Origin: Mytilus edulis
Taxonomy: Eukaryota > Mollusca > Bivalvia > Mytilida > Mytilidae
DNA: 64,000 nt
Assembly (NCBI RefSeq): GCF_963676685.1
Contig: NC_092356.1
Span: 47,083,601 to 47,147,600 of the forward strand
Direction: 5' to 3'
Shown here: positions 11,416 through 23,430 of the stretch, in pieces
How positions within the stretch are numbered: position 1 is the first letter of the stretch
Layout of the letters: every line of letters begins with the position of its first letter
Position numbers and translations under genes: made by a program
Notes under the pieces: generated by a model
Databases searched by the model: none
What the model was told of the DNA's origin: nothing
What the model saw: the letters and a program-made list of their open reading frames with translations, nothing else

Positions 11416-13936
11416 ATGAAGAAACACATGTACATTCTCTTGTTGACAGTTATACTCCTGAGTAAAGATACTTTTTGGTTTGTAAATCATATCCAGAACA
11501 TAAATATAGATAGTGATAATAACATAACTGAACCTAGAAGTAAACATATTAACTTTCCTAAACTTACGATCGTTTTTGAAGGAATACTATTATCAACAGA
11601 TATCAGTGATAATGTTACCCCATCAATAAACATTCTTTATAGGCTACTTCATGTAAGGAATACTCATGCCCTTGATAAAAATGCTACAAAACAACCACGT
11701 AGATTTCTTCAAATTCTCCTTTTGCTGAGCAGTATTGAGACTAACCCTGGCCCATCAACTTCAGCCAGATACCTATGTGGCATATACGAATTGGAAGTGG
11801 AAGACATTGGTCAAAGAGCGATTGCCTGCAATGGCTGTGACACATGGTCACACAAATCATGCTTAGGGATGAACTCTTATACTTTAAATTGTTATGCAAA
11901 TTCATCAGCGCCTTGGAGTTGTGCGAACTGTAACACAGTTAATCACTCTACCATATCATATGATATACTATTATCAGATTGTAGTAGTGTGGGAAGTACT
12001 TACTCAAGCGTTCATGAGGGTAGTGAATTATTAACACCAAATAAGTCAAGCAACAAAAGCAATACAAACTATCAGGATGCATTGACATCATCTTTTGGTA
12101 GTCCTGAAGCAACCTCATCACCAAAATGCATCCAGAATAAACGAACATATAAACCATCTTTACGTATCCTAAACATTAACTTTCAAAGCATTAGAAAGAA
12201 AGGCTTGAAGATAGAAGTCCTTATTGATACCACCTCACCAGATATTATTATCAGTACTAAGACATGGCTTTCTGATGATATAAAAACCACTGAATTTTTC
12301 AGCAATGATCTAGGTTATCAAGTTTACAGGCACGATAGAAAGAAAGACCTCCACGGGGGACTACTTATTGCTGTTAAGGATAATTTGGAATTACTGAATG
12401 TTAAAAAGAGCAAATCTATAGAACTCATATCAGGTATGATCAAGTTGCCAAAAAACGAAAAAACTGATTATAGCAGAATATTATAGACCACCGGGAAGAA
12501 CTGATGACCTTTACCTAACCAACTAACATAAGGAAATCACAGACCTGAAAACTAACAACAAAAATACAATCCATATAATTGGAGGAGATTTTAATATTCC
12601 AGATATTTCATGGAAAAGCAACTCAATTACAGGATCAAAACATTATTCACTTAGAGTCAGCCAAACATATCTCGACACCTCACTGAATATGGCATTAGAA
12701 CAAATGGTAAAATTTCCAACAAGACTCCAAAACACACTAGATCTAATACTTACAAGTCATCCTTCATTTATGAAACGCTGTAAGCCACCTCAACCTATTG
12801 GACTAAATAGTGATCATGATATAGTACTGTACGACACAAATATACAACCAAATCGACTTAAGCCAACACGAAGAAAGATTTTCTTGTGGAAAAAAGCTAA
12901 CATGAAAGCAATTAAAATTTCTCTTTAGAACTTTGGTGAACAATTCTGTCAATCGAAAGACCAGACAGTGGAGGCCATGTGGAAAGCAATTAAAACAATC
13001 CTGGAACATCTTATCGAAAAGCATGTACCAACAAAACATACAACGAACAGGCACACACATCCATGGATAAATACCCAGACAAGAAGAGCAATAAGAAGAA
13101 AACAAAGAGCTCACTCCAAAGCTAAACGTACTAATAACCCAAGCGACTGGGAAAAGTACAAAAGACTAAAAGCAAAAGGAGACAAGAAAAGCTCATAGAA
13201 AGTACATTCAAGATGTTGTCAGCAATGACTTCAGAGAAAATCATAAGCGCTTCTACACATATGTAAAAAGTAAGAAACAAGAGTCATCAGGTGTTTCTGC
13301 TCTTACCAACAAAAACGGATTTTTACATAGTGAAAGCTCTCAAAAGGCTGAAATTTTAAACGACCAATTTCAATCGCTCTATACTAAAGAAGACATGATT
13401 AGTATACCAAACTAAAGGCTCACGCCCATATCCCACCATAGGTAAAATCAACATTAACAGAAATGGAGTATACAAGCTATTAAAGAACATTAATCAACAC
13501 AAAGCTACAGGACCAGATAACATTCCAGCACTAATTCTTGAAGAAGCAGCATATGAGATGGCTCCCATCCTTTCCCATCTTTACCAAACCACCATTGACA
13601 ACGGTGAAATACCAAACGACTGGAAAGAGGCAACAATAGTCCCACTATTCAAAAAAGGAGAAAAAAATATAGCAGCAAATTATCGACCAGTTTCACTAAC
13701 TTCTATTTCATACAAAGTTCCCGAACATATCATCCACAGTTCAGTCATCACATTTTTGGAAAAGCATCACATATTGACAGACAGTCAACTTGGATTTAGA
13801 GCTCGTAGATCGTGTGAAACACAACTTATTTCAACAATAGAAGGAATTGCCAAACAACTGAAATCAGGGAAAGATCAAGTAAATGTAATCCAACTCGACT
13901 TTGCTAAGGCTTTTGAAAAAGTCCCACACATTTATT
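11416..13936 (+). pseudogene. CR1-like non-LTR retrotransposon (LINE), frameshifted and 3'-truncated
   Basis: The frame at 11416-12486 encodes an N-terminal leader, a 2A-like motif (residues 105-113), a PHD-like zinc finger (about 121-175) and the start of an APE-type endonuclease (from about residue 250). A frameshift near 12480 moves the endonuclease into another frame, where GGDFN and the SDHD-like motif are seen up to 12928. The linker and RT continue in pieces to 13936. RT motifs present are GPDNIP, ANYRPVSLTS, and the motif A region QLDFAKAFEKVPH. The sequence then stops at the edge of duplicon copy 1, so the RT catalytic FADD region and the 3' end are missing. The endonuclease glutamate is replaced by Lys (STKTWL), and one zinc ligand is Tyr. 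It is inactive. The clade (CR1/L2-like) is inferred from domain order. Confidence 0.8.
11728..11754 (+). other. 2A-like ribosome-skipping motif in LINE ORF
   Basis: The residues SSIETNPGP match the 2A consensus D-V/I-E-x-N-P-G-P except that Ser replaces Asp. It follows a run of leucines (QILLLL), as in 2A signals that double as signal sequences. 2A-like motifs at the N-terminus of CR1-type elements are known from several invertebrates. The Asp-to-Ser change may reduce skipping. The host element is dead in any case. Confidence 0.65.
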
Positions 13937-15482
13937 GAGCGGTAAATTAATACTAATTAATTTACAACTTTGTATAATGGTCTTTGACTACCTCAATAAA
14001 AGCATGAATATATTAAAGTTCTGATAGCCTTCATTAAGAATTAGTGATCACGAATGCAAACAATATTCAATAGAAAAAAATACTGTAAACTAAACCTCAA
14101 TGTCAGTGTTGGTTAATTGAATAATTAATCCGGCTTAATTTTAAGTTGCTGTTTTACTTTGATGTTGTGACACGTTGAGGCAAAAATAGTATCTTAATAT
14201 ATTTTCAAATTCGAAGAATTTAGTTTATTAAGCGCAACGTATTATGTTAACACCTATTACAATCCGATGTATTTTTATCGCAAATTGTCTTTACTAATCC
14301 AATATACATGTCGACCTTTTTTTTATGAGACATGAAATTTAGACATTGATGACAGAGATGATGAAAATTGGCTAAATCTGTTCTAATCCTACTTACAACA
14401 AAAAAACAGTTTGTTCAAATCTTTTTTTCCGACATAGTCGGTATAGTTTCGGTTTGTGCCCTTTGAACTTAAGGACGCTTTTCTATGGCAACAGAATACG
14501 CATGCTCGAAAATCATTTCTGTGATTGGACAAAATACTGTCATGGTGGGTGATTTGGTTGTGTTTGAAAAAACGTCTCGTTAATTATATCGTGATGGAAA
14601 GCAAGTGAAAAACTATAAATATTGGAACTAGATCTTACAAAGATTTATATTTTTATTAAAATAATTGTTTCTCCAATAGCTCTTTGCATCCGTGACAGCT
14701 GTTTCTTCGGGACAATTATATAATTTTTAATGTAAACTTTGTTGTACGAACGTACATGACTTTTAGAACGCACCTACGCATGTGAGATTTCCGCGGGGTT
14801 TTGGTGAATGTAAACATGTAGAAAGATACGAGAACCGAGAATACTGAATACAAACAGAGAAAACGTTATTTAAATGGTATCTTTGTGCTTCTAAAGGTTA
14901 TCGAAATGATAGTTTTAAACATATACTCAAATTTAAATACGTCGGATATCTTTTTTAAAGATAGTTCTTGTAAATATATATAATGACAACACGATGTGTT
15001 GCACGAAAGTTAACAGGGATTATTTTGATGATTTCGTGATGCAAAATACCTATCCGTACTTGGGAATACTTAAAGACAATGGGAAAGCCATTTTATTTCT
15101 GGATCTTATCTAAAATTCGCAAGGATGCCCTCACCATGGACACCTCATATCTCAATTTATTCGTATCTCTATTTAAGTTACGATTTGTTGTGTTTAAATG
15201 TGTAATGTCTGACTGACGTTAAGTCTAAAATAGTGAAGCTCATTCAGGGAAAACTGATCTCAAATAGTGGTACAAAACCGTCACCCTTATCTGTAACATC
15301 ATAACATAGAACGACACACTATAAAATATCAATTAAAATTGCTTAACTCAATCAAAAGACATATTAACAACGTATGGCCTGCAAAATGGATAAAAATTGC
15401 TCATACTGTTAAATTGGCTTTAACAGATCCCGTCATGAAAACTCGTTCCATATTTAAACTGGTTGAAATGTTAACAACTTAC

Positions 15483-15508
15483 GTTCACTTGTCTATTCCA
15501 TCCGGGAT
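15483..15508 (-). pseudogene. GC-A exon 5 remnant
   Basis: About 25 bp match the 3' end and donor side of GC-B exon 5 (34711-34736). Sequence equivalent to GC-B 34735-35183 is missing, and the flank resumes at matching intron sequence. A deletion of roughly 450 bp thus removed almost all of exon 5, including the guanine- and phosphate-contacting part of the cyclase domain. This alone would destroy activity. Confidence 0.65.
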
Positions 15509-16543
15509 TCAAAAGTATACAAATCTTTTTAAAAGTTAAATGCATTTATGGTTTCAATAGTTCATTAAGATGGCATAAGCTACACATTGGAAAAAGAAAT
15601 GAAAACAATTGGTTTTGCAATGTATTTAGTTTTGATGTTATATTTGTTATTCTCATTGGATTTTGTCTAATGCTTCGTTCCTTTCTGTGTATGTTACATT
15701 TTAATGTTGTGTCGTCATTGTCCTCTTATATTTAATGCGTTTCCCTCGGGTTTGGTTTGTGACCCGGATTTGTTTTTTTCTATCGATTTATCAGTTTTGA
15801 ACATCGGTATACTACTGTTGCTTTTATTTGCTTTCAGTACCAATAAAAGCGAAATTTCGTAAAACAATTATTGTTATTTGCAGGCAGTTTGACCCAGATA
15901 TGTCGAAATATGCTCAAATATGTAACGCAGTTGTAATTTACATAGTTTATATTATATATTTATACAGAGTTTTGCAATCATTGAACACGTGGAAAGGACT
16001 ATATGATTAGTAACTGAATGTAATTGTTACTACAATGTACCATAGGGAAAGACATTCAAATGATTAACAGTTTGGAATTTAAAGAAGCATTCAGTTAATA
16101 ATTAAGACTGCTTCTTCTGTCTAGATAAAAAAGAGCTTTCAATGTTTCACAGTAAAATGTGTTTTTATCACCGGTACCGTTTAATCTACTAATTAAATAG
16201 GTTTTTTTGTTTTAGCTACGTGCGTTCCCAAATGGAAATAAATCTATTAAAGCGCTTGAATTGGTCGATTGATGATTGCGTAACGTCCAGTGGCAAATAT
16301 TTTAAATACGTATTCAGGATGATGCTTCGAATGAATTAAATTTATAAAAAGTAATTCTTATTTTTGTATCCGTAGTAAGTATTGGTAAAAGTTTGTTCAC
16401 ATTCCAAAAATCAATTGTACAATATTATCAAAGATAAATTAATTGACCCGTACCTTATTTATAATATGATTTTCTAGGGGTCTTTTTTCTCTTAAGTGTC
16501 TGTATTTAAATCATATCTGTCTATTAATTCAAAATACATGTAC

Positions 16544-16706
16544 CTGTATTTATTCCAAGCCTTATTTGCCATTTCTCCCCTTGTATATGAGGTATTTGCG
16601 ATTGACTAACTATTGTCTAAAATGTCTAATGACATCAAAGCTATTTCAGATGCATGTTGGTCGGTGATCCTTACTTGCAGGCCAGAAACCATCATGTTAG
16701 CATCAC
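16544..16706 (-). pseudogene. GC-A exon 4, frameshifted guanylate cyclase catalytic exon
   Basis: Encodes the stretch beginning G-D-A-N-M-M-V-S-G of the catalytic domain. Acceptor (TTAAG) and donor (ACAG|GTAC) match GC-B exon 4, but the exon is 163 bp instead of 162. An extra base near 16615 shifts the frame and brings in a TAG within four codons. The usual Tyr of the GDAY motif is Asn here. The exon is clear evidence that GC-A is a pseudogene. Confidence 0.8.
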
Positions 16707-17691
16707 CTTAAGTAAATATTTATATTTTCAGGAATTAAAGATTAAATCAAATTTACAGAATAGAGACAAGTTCAATGAAAAATATTGCATATAATGGGCA
16801 TTTATTTTAGTTTCGATATAAATACATAATATATACATCTACATGCCATTTAGTCAGTCATGTTAGATTGCTTAATATATTCAACGCTTATGCCTATTAA
16901 TAAAATCCACTTCCTAAAAATATATGGACCAAACAATTTATTTGAAATGGCCGTAAAATATTATTGTCCTTTGTAAATGCCATATAATGATTCATTTAAT
17001 GCACTGTGATCATTATTAGTTAACAATTTTTTAAGATATTGCGCATTTCACATGTTTCAATTAACAAAGGATTAACGGGATATTCAGACAAGGATGCAAC
17101 CTTGTGTGTCTTGCTATAGTGATATTGTTTTACTTATTATTATTGTTGATTGTCATTAAAAGGGAGATTATCTGCTTCTCGTGTGCTGATTTGTATTGTT
17201 CATTTTGATGTGTATGTTTTATTTTTACTCTTACCAAAATAAAAAGATAGTATATACTTGTAATGAAACCAGTTTAAATTAGCCCAATAAAATCTGTTGA
17301 GCACATCAGTCGTCCAAAAAGGTTTTCCGGTACCTCTTTATTATTATACATTCTTTTATGCATGTCTTGTTATTTTGCTGATCAAAATAATTAAGAAACG
17401 TTCACAAAACAACGCCTAAATAAATGTTCAAGTACTTGCCATAAGTCAAAACCTTAATCGCGGCAACCGTCTTTTTCATTTCTTCATTTAGCATTTATTT
17501 TAAAAGGTGCTTGGTGTTGATTGCAGATAATTGTTCTGATATTTTTAAAGTTTGTTCATTTTAGTTAGAATTGGGTAGGGTGTACATATTGTATAGCCAA
17601 TTATATATTGTTAAACAATGGGGTCAAAAATTGAACAGCAGCAATCTTGTACAAGTTTATTTTTATTTGGCTACACTTTATTTATATATAC

Positions 17692-18124
17692 CTATTGTTT
17701 CTACTTTATATACATCAAACTTTTCTATTCGTTCATCTATCACACAGTATAAGTCATTCAACATATAAATGACTTGCATTGGTGAACTTTTAGAGCAGAT
17801 AGTCGTAAATCCAACTATATCAGAGAAGTATACCGTTACTGATTCAAAATATTCTGGTTTTATAAGAGTATTGTTCATCATTCGCTTGGCTATTGACACA
17901 GGCAGCATTTGGTAGAGTAACTGTTCTGTTCTTTTTCGATCTTGTTCTAAATCATATGTTTTATTCGTCAATGAGTTCGCAAATGACTGTAACTTTTTGT
18001 TAAGACGGTATACAAGCAGAACTATAACAGAAAACATTACTATTGCCCCAACCACTATAAATATACTAATGCTCACATCCATCTCATGTAGACTCAAATT
18101 GTTGTTAAGGGACACAACATTTTC
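17692..18124 (-). pseudogene. GC-A exon 3: transmembrane, signalling helix and start of cyclase domain
   Basis: 433-bp exon between acceptor CTATAG and donor ATAG|GTATAT, still open. It encodes an extracellular stub, a transmembrane helix (about residues 13-34, rich in Ile, Val and Phe), the coiled signalling linker ([12 protein letters not shown], typical of the HNOBA-associated region) and the beginning of the class III cyclase domain with the metal-binding [10 protein letters not shown] motif. It is nearly identical in layout to GC-B exon 3 (37634-38066). The exon is intact, but its gene is broken elsewhere. Confidence 0.85.
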
Positions 18125-18289
18125 CTATAGATAAAAATAAGAAAGAAAAAAATGCTGTAAATCAGATAAAAAGTTTATTTATGAAGCCGAAAACGGTTAA
18201 TTGGTGATCCTACATATATTGCAAACGAATCAACCGTTGTATTGGTTTTCAAAGTTAATTACTAAATTCCATAGTTACAGAAGTTTACT

Positions 18290-19220
18290 GAAAAAAGTGA
18301 AAACACAAAAATACTGAACTCCGAGGAAAATAAAATCGGAAAGTCCCTTATCACATGGCGAAATCAAATGACAAAACACATCAAAAACAAATGGACAACA
18401 ACTGTTGTAATTTTTTTGATTTTTTGTCAGATTTTCGGAATCCTCGGGTTTTATCCATTTGAATGTCTTGAAAATATTTGCCCGGTGACCCCCATTTTTC
18501 TTTATGTAAATCTTTTACATGTATAATGATAAGCCATCTGTAAAAGTCTTATAAAATAGGTTTTGAGAACTTAGGGATGTACTTAGGTGAGATTAGGTGA
18601 AAATTAATAAATCAAGAATTTGAAATTGATAATATAATCCGGTAGAGCATTCTTTGAGGACAAAATAAGCTAAAAATATTGATAGGTCATGGACCTCCTT
18701 TTCGAGTTATTTGAGATTTTAATTTGGCGGGAAAAGGCTGACTCAGACTTTTACCTTATGTTTGCATTGGTATTATTTTGGTCTCAAAACAAAAGAAAGA
18801 AAATCAAGAATTATCTAAAATTTTGGTAAATGACCTTTCATGAGCTATTTTAAGTCTTATATGAAAAAATAAATGGATGTTATAGGGCAAAATATTTTAC
18901 ATTGTATTGTATGGAAAAACGCCAAGGAGTCCGAACATTTGACACAAATTACAAAACCTCACCTAAGTACATCCTTATTCTTGTCTATGATAAAGCTATA
19001 AAAGGTCAAGAAAGAACATTTTCCCGCCAAAATTTCAATGGCTAATATCTCGAAATCAAGCACGGTGACCTATATATTTTTTTTGCTCTTTGGATTCCTT
19101 TATTAATCCCCTATTAATATAAACTATTGTCTTGAAAAGTTAATTGTTTTGATACCGAGAAGCGGATTCCCTTAATCCAACAAGAACGTACAAATACAGA
19201 TAAACTAGTACTAAAAATAA
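18290..19220. mobile_element. Insertion with inverted repeats in GC-A intron 2
   Basis: Absent from the matching intron of GC-B (around 38250-38300). It contains two inverted pairs: GGATGTACTTAGGTGAG at 18575-18591 against 18959-18975, and a longer imperfect pair around 18681-18737 against 19017-19073 built on TTTGGCGGGAAAA. The pairs are interleaved rather than nested, so the block is either a composite or contains tandem inverted motifs. A common mussel repeat fragment lies at its left end (about 18310-18405). No protein is encoded. Confidence 0.5.
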
Positions 19221-19351
19221 AAAGGAAGGGATCATACATGTATGACCTCCAAAAAGGAGTATTGTCACCTGGTTCAGTGTTACTTCAAAGTGCATTTCCT
19301 TAAGACAATAAAATTAAAATTAACAAAATCGTACCAAAGTGATACTTTAGG

Positions 19352-19490
19352 GTCAAATAATATAAAGTATCAACTTTTTACTTTTTGGCTTTATAACTGT
19401 TTTGATTTGAGCGTCATTGATGAGTCTTGTGTAGACAAAACGCACGTCTGGCGTATTAAATTATAATCCTGGTACTTATTGATAACTATA
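19352..19490 (+). repeat. Retrozyme-like repeat fragment in GC-A intron 2
   Basis: A partial monomer of the ~356-bp repeat in plus orientation, including the hammerhead region at 19409-19455 and the following CCTGGTACTTATTGATAAC segment. It is absent from the GC-B intron, so it inserted after the duplication. Confidence 0.65.
19409..19455 (+). ncRNA. Hammerhead ribozyme motif, core-mutated
   Basis: Stem I (GCGTCA with TGGCGT) pairs fully. Stem II GTCT-TGTGT-AGAC is perfect, and the cleavage triplet GUC is present. Two core changes, TTGATGA for CTGATGA and AAAA for GAAA, should inactivate it. It gives the clearest view of the family's secondary structure. Confidence 0.6.
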
Positions 19491-20159
19491 GATAAGTCTA
19501 TTAGCTTTAACTACTATATGAATATAAAAAAATCTAATTTACGGGAGTTTATAATTCAGGTTGACAGCTTCAGACATATTATTTTATACCCTTTTTAACT
19601 GGACCAAATTACTATTTAACATAAGCATTCATCGAGAAAATGCAATTTAATCATCCTACTTGTTAATATACACATAAACATAGAGAAATACATTCTGAAA
19701 ATGCTTGAAAAAAGAGTTATACGCTGCTTAAAATAGGGACTTTATTTCTAAAAACAAAAATCAAATGACGATAACTACATGTTTGATTATGCTGACAGGA
19801 TAAGCTTTTCCTCTATGCATAAAAAGTAACATAAAAGAAATATCAAACTCGAATTCAAATTCAAATTGAAAAGTCCCGTATCAAATGGTGGTTTAAAACA
19901 GAGTTTCATAACTAGCTATACCTCTCGCTTGCATGATAGTTTCATATAATACCACTATCTTCGTATACTAAAATTCACAAAATCATAAAAACCCAATGGC
20001 AGGATGTCTAAGTACCGAGCGACGTCAAAAAGACAAAACAGTTAAACTAATATTCAAAAAGACAGAAAAGAATACTATAAAATGTTATTGAGATAATAAA
20101 CCAGTACACCAGCTATTATATTCCACGTCATGCACTGTTGTTCAGTGGTTGTCGTGTTG

Positions 20160-20320
20160 ATGTGGTTCATATGGTTTTTTTTTATTTTTTTTATATAGAT
20201 TGGCTTGTACTAGTCATTTTGTGGCCCTTTATACATTGTAGCTTGGTGTTAACCTTTTATACATGGTGACTAGAATGGAGAGTTGTCTCATTGACACTCA
20301 TACCACATCCTCATATTTAT
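20160..20320 (-). repeat. Interspersed mussel repeat fragment, ancestral to the duplication
   Basis: The reverse complement matches the repeat family with ATGAGACAACTCTCC (see 61870). The same fragment is found at the same place in GC-B intron 2 (about 40530-40690), so it was present before the two copies separated. It is probably the 3' part of a retroposon. The class is unknown. Confidence 0.55.
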
Positions 20321-20352
20321 ATCTACTAACTTTTTTCTACTATAATGTTTAC

Positions 20353-20627
20353 CTTTGCTAGGGTGTCTTGTATGGTCTTTAGTATATTGATATATGACGT
20401 CATATTATTAAACCAGACTAAACCAGCTACGACATAGGCGCTTGTTGCGTTGTTGACGGATATTCGTTTGCGCATACTTTCCAGTGCAGTTGACAGTGAT
20501 GTATATGTGTGTCGTTCATCTAACAAATTTATTACTGTATCTGAATATTGCATACTTCTAAGTAAGTATGTTTCACCCAGTGTTTTCTTTTCTGTATACC
20601 ATAGTAACTCGGCCAATGGAAAACTAC
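20353..20627 (-). pseudogene. GC-A exon 2: C-terminal part of NIT domain
   Basis: 275-bp exon between acceptor CTTCTTGCAG and donor CAAAG|GTAAAC, phase 1 to phase 0. It encodes the second half of the extracellular NIT (nitrate/nitrite-sensing-like) helical bundle: SFPLAELLWYTEKKTLGE, then two long helices. The reading frame is open and about 90% alike to GC-B exon 2. It is counted as part of a pseudogene because of the lesions in exons 1, 4 and 5. Confidence 0.8.
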
Positions 20628-22502
20628 CTGCAAGAAGTAACAATATAAGGATTTGTATCAATGTGAAAAGCAAAGGATTCAAATGAATACATGGTGACGT
20701 GTACTTTTGGAGACTCTGTGATATTTCTATTCTATTAAAACAAATTGTATGTTTATAGGTCAGCTTATTGGATAGTTGAATGCAAGAATGATTTTCAAAA
20801 GTATCTTATCAGCTTTGAGTAAAACGTATGCTAATATTGCATTAAGAAAATGCAGATTGCACTAAAACTGACTCTATATATTCACATTGTATAATATGTT
20901 AAATGTTATTGTGTAAATATCATGAAAGAGTTTCTGTTAAGAACCATTTCTATTCAGTCGACGTGAGATAATTACATGCATATTTAAACTTCTGCATGTC
21001 TTTCCACAATCTATCACCATGGGTTTCTGTTATAAATACAAATCATTAAAATTCACGTGTGAATGTAAGATATTGATTTGTATTAGTACAACCGAGCTTA
21101 ATATATTAAAACGTAAGTCTTTGAATACAATTTGTATTACTGAAGTTTAAGTCGTTCTTGGTTTACCGTGGAATATCAGTATAATTTGTTTTTGTCATGC
21201 AACAATCTGTTCTCCTTTTTCCTTGTCAAATTGTATTACAATCCACGACTGGCTAAAGAATCAACCATGTTGAAAAGGGCATAAAATTTATGAACTAAGG
21301 AGATCAGTGCTCGCCTTTGTTTTTATTAATTTGTGGGACATTGGACTAACCATATTTGCTTCTCTATTAGTGTGTTATTTGCATTGTCATTTCACTTCAG
21401 CAAATGTTTCAATGCAATTCAAATTGAAAACCAGATGCATGCCTTTTATCCTTATGGACTTTGTCCTTGATAGCGTCTGTCCTTCTTTGATTGTTCAGTT
21501 CTTAACAAATCGTGTTCTTATTTTCTCTTTTATGTCTGCAGCGTCATCGATTGCAGATGAAAGGCTGTAGTGATCTGAACGCAAAACTGAGAACACATAC
21601 CAAAGAACAAACAAATGATCGACATTCATTTAATATAAGTTTTGTTACTGTGGATTCATTTATTTTCGTGTGTACCAATGTTCGTGGTTTGAGGAAAACT
21701 TACATATTCGTGGATGTTTAATTTCGTGGTTTTGACAAAGTATGCCTATACATGTATTCCTTTAGAAAATTTGCAATTCGTTGAATATTTGAATTCGTGG
21801 TTTCCCGGTACCCACGAAACCCACGAAAATTGGTATCCAACGAATATTAATGTATTAGATTTTAAGAGTTTTGTGTTATTAATTACCACACTTAATACCC
21901 TAATTTCAGTTTAGAAAAAACTATGACCAATTTGCATTATCATGAATCTTTGTACAAACATTTTCTACAGTTTTATTAATGGTAAGGTGTGCACAAATGA
22001 ATATGTATTCAAATTAATTAAAAGTTGAACCGATAAATAGACATTGCGTTTAATATAATTCTGCAAGAAGTATTCCTGTATTTAGTTCACTTTTCATTTT
22101 GATATATCTTCTGGGAGTCTTGATGTACTTACGACAATTGATTTAATCTTTTTAGGTTCGTTGAGAACAAAATAATGATTATCATCAAACACAAAGAATT
22201 TAAAGTTATATGAGATTGTTTGACGATACAACTGAGGTTATGTAGACTTTCAAATACAAACGAAAACATGTATATACTAGTGTAAGGTATTTTTTTCTCT
22301 CAAATAAACCATAAATGACAAAGAGACAAAAATTATATGATAAGTTAAAATACTTATAGAAGTATATGTTTCCCCTTAAAGAAATTGTCCAAACGTATTA
22401 ATTGTGCTATACAGTGAAACACATTATAGATATCCGGCCTAACAACAAACTCCTGAAACTAGAATAAATCGTACTGCAATGCATATAAACAACCACACTA
22501 GT

Positions 22503-22880
22503 TCCACTTCTATAACTGGATAGAGAAAAGTAAAAGATACTAAAGAGAAATTTAAAGCCATAAATCGAAAATTAACTGACAACTCCGTGCACAAAAATGA
22601 AAAAGAATCAGAAGACAAACAACAATTTACGAATCACAATTTAGAAAACTAAAGAATAAGCAACCCGAACCCAACCGAAATCTGGGGTAATCTCATGCGT
22701 TTCGGAAGGGGGTGTGAATCCCGTTCCACGTGTGTTACCCGTCGTATTGCTCATGTAAGTACAAACATTGTGGGAAATCTTATTTGATCACAGTCAGGGA
22801 AAGGAAGCCGGGATTGTAGTTTTGACGAATCGAACATATTATCTGGAAGGAATATCAACTTGAATATCTCTGAAAAATCA
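22503..22880 (-). repeat. PLE 3' tail fragment in GC-A intron 1
   Basis: Diverged match to 36215-36530, the 3' untranslated tail of the PLE fragment at 36 kb. Shared landmarks on the plus strand are AAACTAAAGAATAA, GGGGT(G/A)ATCTCA and TTGCTCATGTAA/TTGCTTATGTGA. No coding part is present. The duplicate in copy 2 (about 42840-43050) indicates that part of it predates the duplication. Confidence 0.55.
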
Positions 22881-23296
22881 AAGTTTCTTAGGTTTGTTAC
22901 AATTTTGATTTAAGGACTAGCAGTTAAAAATGTCATCAAATAGTTTCTTATCCAATTTTCCCTTGTAAAGCAAGACAACAGTATGCAAAAAAGTTATCAT
23001 GTAGGCCTTGCTGTTGTCGGACTGTGACACCCTTGGGATATCATCTTTAAAGGAGTACAAGGGCTTATGCTTTCAAAATATATGAACTACACTTACAAAC
23101 GACAACCCTTTAACAACAGCCTCCTGACTAAGAATAGGTTCATAAGAATGCAACGGATTTAAATGTTTTAACAGGCACCTAACTTCATTCTAACCTGAGA
23201 CAGTAGTGTAACATTACAACATAAACAGACACACAATAAGATATCAATAGAAATTGAGTCTGGATTCGCATGGATTTTGTTGCATTCATAAATTAA

Positions 23297-23430
23297 AAGA
23301 GGGACGAAAGATACCAAAGGGACAGTCAAACTCATAAATCCAAAACAAACTGACAACGCCATGGCTAAAAATGAAAAAGACAAACAGAAAAACAATAGTA
23401 CACACGACACAACATAGAAAACTAAAGAAT
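23297..23430 (-). repeat. Second PLE tail fragment, young
   Basis: Nearly identical to the outermost 3' tail of the 36-kb PLE (36203-36340), including AAGATACCAAAGGGACAGTC. It looks like a recent, very short 5'-truncated insertion, absent from copies 0 and 2 at this spot. Confidence 0.6.
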
